Numbered from the stretch's first letter, positions 33,265-40,732 are shown. The stretch is DNA of 64,000 bases from Lentzea aerocolonigenes (GCF_000974445.1 NZ_BBOJ01000008.1:62001-126000), one strand, 5' to 3'. The notes: a model not told the origin generated them from the letters alone. A program made the numbers and translations.

Positions 33265-33795
33265 GTGGTGGACACTGAAGCTGTGGACAAGCAGGCCGTT
33301 CACCACGACCTCGAACGCGCGCGAACGACATTTCGCGCGTTGCTGGACGGCGCGACGGACGACGACCTGCGGCGCCGCTCGAACGGCACGCTCTGGACCA
33401 ACCGGCAGCTGTTGTTCCACATGCTGCTCGGATTTCTGATCATGCGTGCACTGCTCGCCCTGGCCAAGGTCATGGCGCGGCTGCCGGACCGGGTGGGCCG
33501 CGGTTGGGCGAGGTTGCTCAACGCGGGCACGAAGCCGTTCGACGTGGTGAACTTCGCCGGCTCCTGGCTCGGCGGCAGCACGATGCCCCGCAAGGCGATG
33601 GTCGTCTTGTGTGATCGCTGCATCGCGGCGTTGCACCGGCGCCTCGACCGGGAGAGCGACAGCGGGCTGGCCAAGGGGATGCCGTACCCGACGCGGTGGG
33701 ATCCGTGCTTCCGCGAGTTCATGACCGTGGCGGACCTCTACCGCTTCCCGGTGCGGCACTTCGACTTCCACCGCGAGCAGCTCTCGTTGCACTGA
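33265..33795 (+). CDS. DinB/YfiT-like four-helix protein
   Basis: 176 residues from GTG 33265 (GTG 33283 is an alternative). The DinB superfamily pattern is visible: HHDLERARTTFRALLDGATD, then LWTNRQLLFHMLLGFLIM with an in-helix His, and the C-terminal HFDFHREQLSLH with a His pair matching the three-His metal site. DinB-like proteins include mycothiol- and bacillithiol-dependent transferases, many of unknown function. It is divergent from the mer-like cassette. Specific chemistry unknown. Confidence 0.72.
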   Translation: MVDTEAVDKQAVHHDLERARTTFRALLDGATDDDLRRRSNGTLWTNRQLLFHMLLGFLIMRALLALAKVMARLPDRVGRGWARLLNAGTKPFDVVNFAGSWLGGSTMPRKAMVVLCDRCIAALHRRLDRESDSGLAKGMPYPTRWDPCFREFMTVADLYRFPVRHFDFHREQLSLH

Positions 33796-33943
33796 TCCGC
33801 GTCACCTGAGCAGACGGCGGACCACGTGAACGGCGTCGCGCCCAGCGCCTCGCAATGTCGCGGAGGACAGGGCCGCGTTGCCGTTCGAGCCCGATGAGGA
33901 AGGTCAGGCCGGGCAGCGCGCTGTACCCGGCTGGTGAGAACAC

Positions 33944-34771
33944 CTAGTTGGTCGTTCGGCGCTCGAGGAAGACGGTGTCGCGCCACACGCCGTGGTGTCG
34001 CGCGATGCGTTCGCGGACGCCGAGGGTGCGGAAGCCCGCGGAGTGGTGCAGGGCGAGGCTGGCGCGGTTCTCGGGGAAGATCGAGGTCTGCAACGTCCAG
34101 AGTTCGGAGTCGTCGGCGGCGGTGACCTGCTTGTGCACCAAGGCTTTGCCGACGCCGCGACCGCGGAAGTCCGTGCCCACGTAGACGGACGTCTCGGCGA
34201 CCCCTGCGTAGCGGTCCCGCGCGGACACCGCCGTCGCGGCGGCCCAGCCCGCTACCTGGCCGTCGATCTCGGCTACCCAGCGGTGGTCCGGCAGCCACTT
34301 GGCGTCGAGTGCTCTGCGTTGGGGGACTTCGGTTTCGAAGGTCGCGTCGCCGGTGGCGATGCCCTCGGCGTAGATGCGGCGCACGGCGGTCCAGTCCTCG
34401 TCACGCATCGCGCGGACGGTGACGTCGCCGGGGAGGTCGACCGGGCAGCACGGACGCTGTGCGAGCACTCCCATGACGACGTCGGCGGCGTGCGGGAGGC
34501 CGGTGCAGCACGACGGGTTCACGCTGACGTGCGTCGCCGTGCCTTCCTTGTGCTGCCTCAGAAAGCCGACCTCGACGAGCTTGCGCACGTGGTGCGAGCA
34601 GGTGGACTGGCTGATGCCGAGCAGGTCGGTCAGCTCGCCCACGGTCATCGACCGGCCGGCAGTCGCGACGGCGTGCAGCAGGCGTACGCGGGTCGGTTCA
34701 GCGAGGCACGCGAACCACTCCGCGTAGGTCGCGGCGTCGTTGGTGGGCAGCACGGCCGGGGACGTCGTCAT
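33944..34771 (-). CDS. ArsR-GNAT fusion (metalloregulator plus N-acetyltransferase)
   Basis: 275 residues. Residues 1-110 are an ArsR/SmtB winged helix: ECFACLAEPTRVRLLHAV-type entry (FACLAEPTRVRLL), recognition region LLGISQSTCSHHVRKLVEVG, wing RQHKEGTATHVSV. Two Cys pairs (88-89 and 108-109) are candidate metal ligands, different from the classic C-x-C in helix 3. Residues 117-275 are a GNAT domain like phosphinothricin acetyltransferase and ArsN: VRAMRDEDWTAVRRIYAEGI, ETSVYVGTDFRGRGVGKALV (acetyl-CoA loop) and LHHSAGFRTLGVR. ArsN enzymes acetylate arsinothricin or phosphinothricin. It lies divergent from a flavoprotein across two ArsR-type operators. Confidence 0.88.
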   Translation of the reverse strand: MTTSPAVLPTNDAATYAEWFACLAEPTRVRLLHAVATAGRSMTVGELTDLLGISQSTCSHHVRKLVEVGFLRQHKEGTATHVSVNPSCCTGLPHAADVVMGVLAQRPCCPVDLPGDVTVRAMRDEDWTAVRRIYAEGIATGDATFETEVPQRRALDAKWLPDHRWVAEIDGQVAGWAAATAVSARDRYAGVAETSVYVGTDFRGRGVGKALVHKQVTAADDSELWTLQTSIFPENRASLALHHSAGFRTLGVRERIARHHGVWRDTVFLERRTTN

Positions 34772-34780
34772 GGCTGAAGT

Positions 34781-34822
34781 ATCGACGCAAATCGATGGTT
34801 GCGTCAATCGATCCCGGTCGAT
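34781..34822. promoter_or_regulatory. Two ArsR-type operators ATCGA-N6-TCGAT
   Basis: ATCGACGCAAATCGAT (34781-34796) and ATCGATCCCGGTCGAT (34807-34822) both have ATCGA/TCGAT arms around six bases, and their starts are 26 bp apart. They fill the divergent promoter of the ArsR-GNAT gene (start 34771) and the flavoprotein (start 34866). GACGCAA/TTGCGTC (34784-34790, 34799-34805) adds an inner inverted repeat. ArsR/SmtB repressors bind 12-2-12-like imperfect palindromes of this sort. The same motif recurs at 36300-36315. Confidence 0.7.
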
Positions 34823-34865
34823 ACAGTCGGCGCACTGATTTGAAACTCTTCGATGCAAGGGGTGT

Positions 34866-36197
34866 GTGGTGGGCGAGTTGCCAGTCGTCGTGGTGGGTGC
34901 TGGACCTGCGGGTTTGTCCGCGGCGGCGCACTTGGTCGAGCGAGGTGAGCAGGTGCTCGTGCTGGAGGCGGGCGACCACGCTGGTGCAGCCGTGTCGCAG
35001 TGGAACCACGTCCGGCTGTTCTCGCAGTGGAGCGAGCTCGTCGATCCGGCGGCCGAGCGGCTGCTGAGCCGGGCCGGCTGGGTGCGGCCCGACGGTGACA
35101 CCTGTCCGAGCGGCGGGGAGTGGGTGGAGAGCTACCTGCGCCCGCTCGCCGACGTGCTGGGCGACCGGGTGCGGTTCGGGGCGCGCGTGGTGGGGGTCGC
35201 GCGGCGTGGGCGGGACCGGATCGTGGACGCCGGACGCGAGGACGAGCCGCTGACCGTGCACGTGCGGACCGCCGCGGGGGAGGAGCGGGTCACGGCGCGA
35301 GCGGTGATCGACGCGTCTGGCACCTGGGGCTCGCCGAACCCGCTGGGCGGAGACGGACTTCCCGCTGTGGGAGAGAAGGCGGCGGCCGACAAGATCGTCT
35401 ACCGCGTGCCGGACCTCGTGGCCGAACGCGCTCGCTACGCGGGCAAGCGGATCGCGGTTGCGGGCAGCGGGCACTCGGCGCTGACCGCGTTGGTGGTGCT
35501 GGCGGAACTCGCCGAGCAGGAGCCGGGCACGCGGATCGTGTGGCTGTTGCGGCGTGGTGCCGTGGGCAACGCCTTCGGTGGCGGGGAGGCCGACCAGTTG
35601 CCGGCGCGCGGTGCGTTGGGTCTGCGGGCGAAGAAAGCCGTTGAGGCCGGGCACATCACAACCGCCACGGGGTTCCGCACGGCCGCTGTCGACCGGGCGG
35701 CAGACGGCAGCCTCACGCTGGAGTCCTTCGACGGCCACCGGGTGGAGGGCGTCGACGAGGTCGTGGTGCTGACCGGGTTCCGGCCTGACCTGTCCTGGTT
35801 GTCGGAGGTCCGTCTCGAGCTGGATCCGGTGCTGCAGGCGCCGACGAAGCTCGCGCCGCTGATCGACCCGAACGTGCACTCGTGCGGCACCGTCTACCCC
35901 CACGGTGAAACCGAGCTGCGGCACCCGGAGCCGGGCGTGTACCTCGTCGGCATGAAGAGCTACGGCCGTGCGCCGACCTTCCTGTCGCTGACGGGCTACG
36001 AGCAGGCGCGCTCGGTGGTGGCGGCGATCGCAGGTGATCACGAGGCGGCCGGACGCGTGGAGCTCGTGCTGCCCGAGACCGGGGTGTGCGGTGGTGCGGG
36101 TGTGTTCGACGCGCCGGAGGTGGAGAACGAGGGCGGCTGCTGCGGTTCGCCGGAGCAGGGTGAGCTGACGATCGGCCTCGCGCCCAGCGCACGCTGA
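34866..36197 (+). CDS. FAD-dependent oxidoreductase/monooxygenase of the ars locus with Cys-rich tail
   Basis: 443 residues, GTG start. N-terminal FAD fold GAGPAGLSAAAHL, NAD(P) fold IAVAGSGHSALTALVVL, and GFRPDLSWLSE near the C-terminus, the layout of flavin monooxygenase-like proteins. The end carries cysteines in ETGVCGGAGVF and EGGCCGSPEQ, which could bind arsenite or another soft metal. It is divergent from the ArsR-GNAT gene. Related flavoproteins (ArsO or thioredoxin-reductase-like) recur in actinobacterial ars operons; their reaction is unsettled. Substrate may be an organoarsenical, by context only. Confidence 0.8.
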   Translation: MVGELPVVVVGAGPAGLSAAAHLVERGEQVLVLEAGDHAGAAVSQWNHVRLFSQWSELVDPAAERLLSRAGWVRPDGDTCPSGGEWVESYLRPLADVLGDRVRFGARVVGVARRGRDRIVDAGREDEPLTVHVRTAAGEERVTARAVIDASGTWGSPNPLGGDGLPAVGEKAAADKIVYRVPDLVAERARYAGKRIAVAGSGHSALTALVVLAELAEQEPGTRIVWLLRRGAVGNAFGGGEADQLPARGALGLRAKKAVEAGHITTATGFRTAAVDRAADGSLTLESFDGHRVEGVDEVVVLTGFRPDLSWLSEVRLELDPVLQAPTKLAPLIDPNVHSCGTVYPHGETELRHPEPGVYLVGMKSYGRAPTFLSLTGYEQARSVVAAIAGDHEAAGRVELVLPETGVCGGAGVFDAPEVENEGGCCGSPEQGELTIGLAPSAR

Positions 36198-36297
36198 GGC
36201 AACGGCAGCCTGGTCTCGACGCCGGCTGCACGCTGGATGTCGGCATCAGCGGCCGCCGTCGCCCTGGGCCTCGTTTCGATGCACATCACAGTGGGGT

Positions 36298-36317
36298 GGA
36301 TCGACTTTTGTCGATCC
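36298..36317 (+). promoter_or_regulatory. ArsR operator upstream of second arsR
   Basis: GGATCGACTTTTGTCGATCC has perfect 8-bp arms around TTTT. Its core ATCGA-N6-TCGAT is identical in half-sites and spacing to the two boxes near 34.8 kb. It is 20 bp ahead of GTG 36337, so it likely covers the promoter of arsR-acr3. Confidence 0.78.
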
Positions 36318-36336
36318 AAACCGTAGGGTCGTCGCC

Positions 36337-36660
36337 GTGCTGGACACCGTGGGATACGACCCCGAGGTCGCCGCGCGCCTGTTCAAGGCGCTGGGCGACC
36401 CGGTGCGCGTGCGGTTGGTCGCACTCGTCCGCCGCACCTGGGGCGGCGAGGCGTGCTTCTGCGACCTCGCGACCGAGTTCGACATGCCCCAGTCCTCGCT
36501 CAGTCACCACCTCAAGATCCTCGTCAACGCCGGCGTCCTGCAGCGCGAGCGCCGGGGCACCTGGAGCTGGTACCGCGTCGACGAGACCGTGCTCGACACC
36601 GTGGCACAGCTGCTGACTCCCGGCGGCCCGCTGCGTGAGGCCGCCGCCTGCTGCGACTGA
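36337..36660 (+). CDS. arsR: ArsR family arsenite-responsive repressor
   Basis: 107 residues from GTG 36337. Winged HTH with LFKALGDPVRVRLVALV, then the classical helix-3 metal site ACFCDL (Cys40, Cys42), recognition helix QSSLSHHLKILVNAGVL and wing ERRGTWSWYRV. A C-terminal CC (105-106) may add ligands. Arsenite or antimonite binding releases DNA. A perfect 20-bp dyad sits just upstream, and acr3 follows 28 bp downstream, so it should repress the efflux gene. Confidence 0.93.
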   Translation: MLDTVGYDPEVAARLFKALGDPVRVRLVALVRRTWGGEACFCDLATEFDMPQSSLSHHLKILVNAGVLQRERRGTWSWYRVDETVLDTVAQLLTPGGPLREAAACCD

Positions 36661-36688
36661 ACGCGCCCGATCGAACCTGGAGAAACCG

Positions 36689-37759
36689 TTGAGCACTGAG
36701 GTGGCGTCGAACGACGTCCTGCACCGGCTGTCCTTTTTGGACCGTTGGCTGCCGGCGTGGATCGGCCTGGCCGTGGTGGTCGGGCTCGGCCTCGGCCGGT
36801 TCGTGCCAGGGCTGCAAGGCCTGCTGGAGGCGGTGAAGATCGGCGAGGTGTCGCTGCCGATCGCGCTCGGCCTGCTGCTGATGATGTACCCGGTGCTCGC
36901 GAAGGTCCGCTACGACAAGCTCGACACCGTCACCCGCGACAAGCGCACGATGGTGTTGTCGTTGGTGCTGAACTGGGTGCTCGGTCCGGCGTTGATGTTC
37001 GCGCTGGCCTGGATCTTCCTGGCCGACCTGCCCGAGTACCGCACCGGCCTGATCATCGTCGGACTCGCCCGCTGCATCGCCATGGTGATCATCTGGAACG
37101 ACCTCGCCTGCGGTGACCGGGAGGCCGCCGCGGTGCTGGTGGCGCTGAACTCGGTGTTCCAGGTGGTCGTGTTCGGTGTGCTCGGCTGGTTCTACCTCGA
37201 CCTGCTGCCCGGCCGGCTCGGTCTGGACACCGCGTCGGTCGACTTCTCCGCGTGGGAGATCGCCAAGTCCGTGCTCATCTTCCTCGGCATCCCGCTGCTC
37301 GCCGGCTACCTGAGTCGCGAGCTGGGGGAGCGGTCGCGTGGGAGGGACTGGTACGAGTCGAAGTTCCTGCCGCGTGTCGGCCCGATCGCGTTGTACGGCT
37401 TGCTGTTCACGATCGTCATCCTGTTCGCGCTGCAGGGCGGGACGATCACCAACCGGCCGCTCGACGTCGCTCGGATCGCGCTGCCGCTGCTGGTCTACTT
37501 CGCGATCATGTGGGCGGGCTCCTACGCGCTCGGCAAGGCTTCCGGGCTTTCCTACGAGCGGACGACGACGCTGGCGTTCACCGCGGCGGGCAACAACTTC
37601 GAGCTCGCGATCGCCGTTGCGATCGGCGTGTTCGGCGTGACCTCCGGCCAGGCGCTGGCCGGGGTGGTCGGCCCGTTGATCGAGGTGCCGGTGCTCGTCG
37701 GGCTGGTCTACGTGAGCCTGTGGCTGCGTGGCCGTTGGACGGCACGTGCCCAGGTCTGA
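36689..37759 (+). CDS. acr3: ACR3-type arsenite efflux permease
   Basis: 356 residues from TTG 36689, preceded by TGGAGAA. Ten hydrophobic helices. Family blocks are visible: LSFLDRWLPAWIGLAVVVG, LMMYPVLAKVRY, GLARCIAMVIIWNDLA (with the conserved Cys), FLGIPLLAGYLSR and FTAAGNNFELAIAVAI (conserved Glu). ACR3 exports arsenite by proton antiport. Located between arsR and a flavoprotein whose start overlaps its 3' end by 14 bp. Very secure assignment. Confidence 0.95.
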   Translation: MSTEVASNDVLHRLSFLDRWLPAWIGLAVVVGLGLGRFVPGLQGLLEAVKIGEVSLPIALGLLLMMYPVLAKVRYDKLDTVTRDKRTMVLSLVLNWVLGPALMFALAWIFLADLPEYRTGLIIVGLARCIAMVIIWNDLACGDREAAAVLVALNSVFQVVVFGVLGWFYLDLLPGRLGLDTASVDFSAWEIAKSVLIFLGIPLLAGYLSRELGERSRGRDWYESKFLPRVGPIALYGLLFTIVILFALQGGTITNRPLDVARIALPLLVYFAIMWAGSYALGKASGLSYERTTTLAFTAAGNNFELAIAVAIGVFGVTSGQALAGVVGPLIEVPVLVGLVYVSLWLRGRWTARAQV

Positions 37760-38714
37760 TGTTGTCGTGATCGGCGGCGGCCAGGCAGGACTGGCCGCCG
37801 CCTACTACCTGCGCCGCGCGGGCATCGACCACGTGGTGCTGGACGCACAGCTCACACCGGGCGGCGCGTGGCCGCACGGGTGGGACTCGCTGCGGCTGTT
37901 CTCCCCGGCACGCCACAGTTCGCTGCCGGGCTGGCCGATGCCGCCGTTCCGCGACGGCTGTCCGACCGCGCAACACGTCGTGGACTACCTCGCCGCTTAC
38001 GAGAAGCGCTACGACGTGCCTGTGCGCCGTCCCGTCCGGGTGACCTCAGTCAGCCGCACCGAGCGCGAACTCCTCGTGCACACGGACGTCGGAGACTGGT
38101 CGGCGCGGCACGTGATCAGCGCGACCGGCACGTGGTGGCGCCCGTTCCGCCCGCGGCTCGACCTCCCCGGCCGCCGGCTGCACACCGTCGACTACCGCGG
38201 GCCGGCCGAGTTCGCCGGACAGCGCGTCGCGGTGGTCGGTGGCGGCAACTCCGGGGCACAGATCGCCGCGGACCTCGCCGGGCACGTCGAGCTGACCTGG
38301 CTGACCCGCCGGCCACCTCGCTACCTGCCCGACGAGATCGACGGCAAGGCGCTGTTCGACATCGCCACCCGCCAGGTCGGCGGAGTCGGAGCACTCGGCG
38401 ACATCGTTGCGGTGCCACCGGTACGGCAAGCGCGTGACCGCGGACTGCTGGTGGCACAACCGTTCAACGACGAAGCACTGTCTCAAGCCGACGCGGTGAT
38501 CTGGTGCACCGGCTTCCGCCCGGCACTCGGACACCTGGCGCCGCTGCACCTGCGGGCGTCCAACGGGCTCATCCCGACCACCGGCACCCAGGCCATCGGG
38601 GAGCCCCGCCTGCACCTGCTGGGCTACGGCGACTGGACCGGCCCCGCCTCGGCGACGCTCATCGGCGTCGGCCCCACAGCCCGCGCCGCCGTGGCGCAGA
38701 TCGCGAACGCGTGA
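37746..38714 (+). CDS. arsO: ArsO-like flavoprotein monooxygenase
   Basis: 322 residues from GTG 37746, overlapping acr3 by 14 bp. FAD fold VVVIGGGQAGLAAAYYLRR, NADPH fold VAVVGGGNSGAQIAADL, the FMO-like central TVDYRGPAEFAGQ, and the end motif IWCTGFRPALGHLAPL. Proteins of this type are called ArsO in ars operons and are thought to be flavin monooxygenases; the reaction on arsenicals is not proven. Shorter than the first flavoprotein of this locus and without its Cys-rich tail. Confidence 0.82.
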   Translation: MPRSDVVVIGGGQAGLAAAYYLRRAGIDHVVLDAQLTPGGAWPHGWDSLRLFSPARHSSLPGWPMPPFRDGCPTAQHVVDYLAAYEKRYDVPVRRPVRVTSVSRTERELLVHTDVGDWSARHVISATGTWWRPFRPRLDLPGRRLHTVDYRGPAEFAGQRVAVVGGGNSGAQIAADLAGHVELTWLTRRPPRYLPDEIDGKALFDIATRQVGGVGALGDIVAVPPVRQARDRGLLVAQPFNDEALSQADAVIWCTGFRPALGHLAPLHLRASNGLIPTTGTQAIGEPRLHLLGYGDWTGPASATLIGVGPTARAAVAQIANA

Positions 38715-38758
38715 ACAGCAGGCGAACGCCGGCGCTGGAGGGTTGCCGGGAGAATCAG

Positions 38759-38788
38759 CTCAACGGATATTGAGTCAATGAACGTTGA
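38759..38788 (+). promoter_or_regulatory. Overlapping inverted repeats over the start of the ArsR-ArsC fusion
   Basis: CTCAACGGATATTGAG (38759-38774) has CTCAA/TTGAG arms around six bases; TCAATGAACGTTGA (38775-38788) has TCAA/TTGA arms around six bases. The ATG at 38778 lies inside the second dyad and no ribosome site precedes it, so the gene may be leaderless and autorepressed. Half-sites differ from the ATCGA boxes upstream. Confidence 0.65.
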
Positions 38789-39458
38789 GTGGTCGCCGTC
38801 GCTGGTCGCGCGGGCGCAACTGCACGCCGCGCTCGGCGAGCCTGCCCGGCTGGCGATCGTCGACCGGCTGCTGCTCGGCGACGCCTCGCCCAGCGAGGTC
38901 GGCCGCGAGCTGGGCCTGCCGAGCAACCTGTTGTCGCACCACGTGAAGCTGCTCGAACAGGTCGGCGTGCTCGAACGCACCCGCTCCGAAGGAGACCAGC
39001 GCCGCACCTACCTCCGGCTGCGCACCGGCGCCCTCGTCGACCTCGTGCCGACGAGCCTGCGTGCGGCACCGCGCGTGGTCTTCGTCTGCACGCACAACTC
39101 AGCGCGGTCACAGCTCGCGGCCGCCTTGTGGCGCAAGCGGAGCAAGGTGCCCACCGCGTCCGCGGGGACCGAACCCGCACAGCGCGTGCACCCGCTCGCC
39201 GTCGCCGCGGCACGGGCGCGCGGCCTGTCGCTGTCCCGCGCCCGCACCTCCCACATCGACCACGTGCTGCGACCGGACGACCTGGTGGTCGCGGTGTGCG
39301 ACAACGCCCATGAACTCCTCGACACCCACGCGGACCGCCTGCACTGGTCGGTGCCCGATCCCTCGCGCGTCGGCACCGGCGCCGCGTTCGACGACGTCCT
39401 GCGTGATCTCGCCGGCCGGATCGACCGGCTGGCACCCGCCGTTTCACACCAGGAGTGA
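38778..39458 (+). CDS. ArsR-arsenate reductase (LMW-PTP) fusion
   Basis: 226 residues. Residues 1-92 are an ArsR-type winged helix (ALGEPARLAIVDRLLLGDAS, LPSNLLSHHVKLLEQVGVLE, wing EGDQRRTYLRL). It has no obvious C-x-C metal site, so it may respond through the fused domain. Residues 97-226 are a low-molecular-weight phosphatase/arsenate reductase: P-loop CTHNSARS (104-111), AGTEPAQRVHPLAVAAARARG, and VVAVCDNAHELL with a further Cys, then WSVPDPSRVGTGAAFDDV (general acid Asp). Fusions of this form occur in actinobacteria. Four bases separate it from arsC. Confidence 0.88.
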   Translation: MNVEWSPSLVARAQLHAALGEPARLAIVDRLLLGDASPSEVGRELGLPSNLLSHHVKLLEQVGVLERTRSEGDQRRTYLRLRTGALVDLVPTSLRAAPRVVFVCTHNSARSQLAAALWRKRSKVPTASAGTEPAQRVHPLAVAAARARGLSLSRARTSHIDHVLRPDDLVVAVCDNAHELLDTHADRLHWSVPDPSRVGTGAAFDDVLRDLAGRIDRLAPAVSHQE

Positions 39459-39462
39459 ACGA

Positions 39463-40119
39463 ATGACCGAGACGCACGAGCACCGCGACCTGAGCATCGA
39501 CCAGCAGCTCGCGCTGCGCACCGCCGCGACTCGCCTGCAGGCGCAGTTCGACGGAGTCTTCGGCTCCGAGACCATCGAGCGCTTCCTGCATTCCGGCTAC
39601 GACCAGTTCGCCTCCCGCAGCACCGTCCCGAACTTCCTGCCGCTGCTCGCCGAGCGGTTCGCCCGCCAGCGCCTGAAGGCACTCGCTGTCGTCGAAGGCC
39701 ACGTCGACGACGGCAAGCCGATCGTGCTGTTCCTGTGCGTGCACAACGCGGGCCGCAGCCAGATGGCGCTCGGCTGGTTCGAACACCTCGCGGGCGACGG
39801 CGCGGTGGGCTGGTCGGGCGGCTCCGAACCCGGCTACGAGATCAACCCGTCCGCGATCGCCGCGATGGACGAGATCGGCATCGACATCTCCGGCGAGTAC
39901 CCCAAGCCGTGGACCGACGAGATCGTCCGCGCCGCCGACGTCGTGATCACCATGGGCTGCGGCGACGCCTGCCCGGTGTTCCCCGGCAAGCGTTACCTCG
40001 ACTGGGCCCTCGACGACCCCGCCGGCAAGGACGTCGCCGCCGTCCGCTCCGTGCGCGACGAGATCGAACGCCGCGTCCGCGGACTGCTCGAGGAACTCGG
40101 CGTCCCCGTCCGCGCCTGA
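39463..40119 (+). CDS. arsC: Arsenate reductase ArsC with N-terminal three-helix domain
   Basis: 218 residues, ATG after CCAGGAG. Residues 1-80 are a helical bundle (QQLALRTAATRLQAQFDGVF, ETIERFLHSGYDQFASR, FLPLLAERFARQRL) common on actinobacterial ArsC1'-type enzymes. The reductase domain has P-loop CVHNAGRS (Cys92), partner cysteines in MGCGDACPVFPG (166, 170) and the WALDDP acid loop. It reduces arsenate to arsenite, recycled by thioredoxin or mycoredoxin. The coupled ArsR-ArsC fusion upstream makes a two-reductase pair. Confidence 0.92.
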   Translation: MTETHEHRDLSIDQQLALRTAATRLQAQFDGVFGSETIERFLHSGYDQFASRSTVPNFLPLLAERFARQRLKALAVVEGHVDDGKPIVLFLCVHNAGRSQMALGWFEHLAGDGAVGWSGGSEPGYEINPSAIAAMDEIGIDISGEYPKPWTDEIVRAADVVITMGCGDACPVFPGKRYLDWALDDPAGKDVAAVRSVRDEIERRVRGLLEELGVPVRA

Positions 40120-40135
40120 CCGAACACCTCGCGCA

Positions 40136-40166
40136 AGGGCCTGTCCGCGCTTCGCGGGCGGGCCCT
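40136..40166. terminator. Bidirectional stem-loop between arsC and convergent arsR
   Basis: AGGGCC (40136-40141) and TCCGCG pair with CGCGGG and GGCCCT (40161-40166), giving a two-part stem around the CTT loop. It ends both the arsC transcript and the convergent arsR, whose stop codon starts at 40166. Confidence 0.7.
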
Positions 40167-40522
40167 CACACCGTTGCGGCGCGCCGTTCGCCGGTCACGT
40201 CGGCAAGTGCGGCCGTCAGCCTCTCGGTGGTCTCGGGCCGGACCCGGTAGTAGACCCAGGTGCCCCGGCGCTCCGAGTCGACCAGACCGGCCTGCCGCAG
40301 CAGCTTGAGGTGGTGGGAGATCGTCGGCTGCGACAGCTCGAACGCGGGCGTGAGCTCGCAGACGCAGACCTCGCCGTCACCCTGCGAGGCGATCATCGAC
40401 AGCAGCCGCAGGCGCACCGGGTCGCCGAGCGCCTTGAACACCGTCGCGAGCTCGGCGGCCTGTTCCTCCGCGAGCGGCGCCTCCGGCAGCGGCTCGCAGC
40501 AGCCACCTTCTTGCTTCGACAT
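40166..40522 (-). CDS. arsR: ArsR family arsenite-responsive repressor (second canonical copy)
   Basis: 118 residues. ATG 40522 has no ribosome site and lies 3 bp from a palindrome, so it is probably leaderless. Features: FKALGDPVRLRLLSMIA, metal site EVCVCELTPAF (Cys53, Cys55), recognition QPTISHHLKLLRQAGLV, wing SERRGTWVYYRV, plus an N-terminal GGCCEPL with two more cysteines. It converges on arsC. No target gene lies downstream of it on the - strand, so it may act on the locus in trans or only on itself. Confidence 0.92.
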   Translation of the reverse strand: MSKQEGGCCEPLPEAPLAEEQAAELATVFKALGDPVRLRLLSMIASQGDGEVCVCELTPAFELSQPTISHHLKLLRQAGLVDSERRGTWVYYRVRPETTERLTAALADVTGERRAATV

Positions 40523-40525
40523 ATT

Positions 40526-40535
40526 TCAATATTGA
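40526..40535 (-). promoter_or_regulatory. Palindrome TCAATATTGA at the arsR start
   Basis: TCAATATTGA is a perfect 10-bp palindrome beginning 4 bp upstream of ATG 40522 (- strand). ArsR boxes often centre on TCAA/TTGA half-sites. Its half-site resembles the TCAA/TTGA dyad at 38775-38788 rather than the ATCGA boxes. Confidence 0.6.
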
Positions 40536-40703
40536 TGGCACTCCGGCCTTCGCGCAACACGCCCCTGGGTCTCAAGCCCGTCACCGCGAACACCCCAGCG
40601 CGGGACGCGGACTCGTGCTGCGGAGTCACCGCCTGCCGCACAACGGAGTGCACCCTCGAGTGACGCGCAGACGATCTCGGAGCGTGGGCATCCGGCATCC
40701 GCA

Positions 40704-40728
40704 GCCAGGGACTCGAACCCCAAACCCG
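40704..40728 (-). repeat. tRNA-Lys 3'-end fragment (short)
   Basis: GCCAGGGACTCGAACCCC (40704-40721) and the following bases match the T-arm and adjoining part of the intact tRNA-Lys at 54295-54368: 25 bases with two differences. The anticodon part is missing. It lies in the 400-bp gene-free gap before the subtilase gene, which supports an older insertion scar at the same tRNA. Confidence 0.55.
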
Positions 40729-40732
40729 TCGC

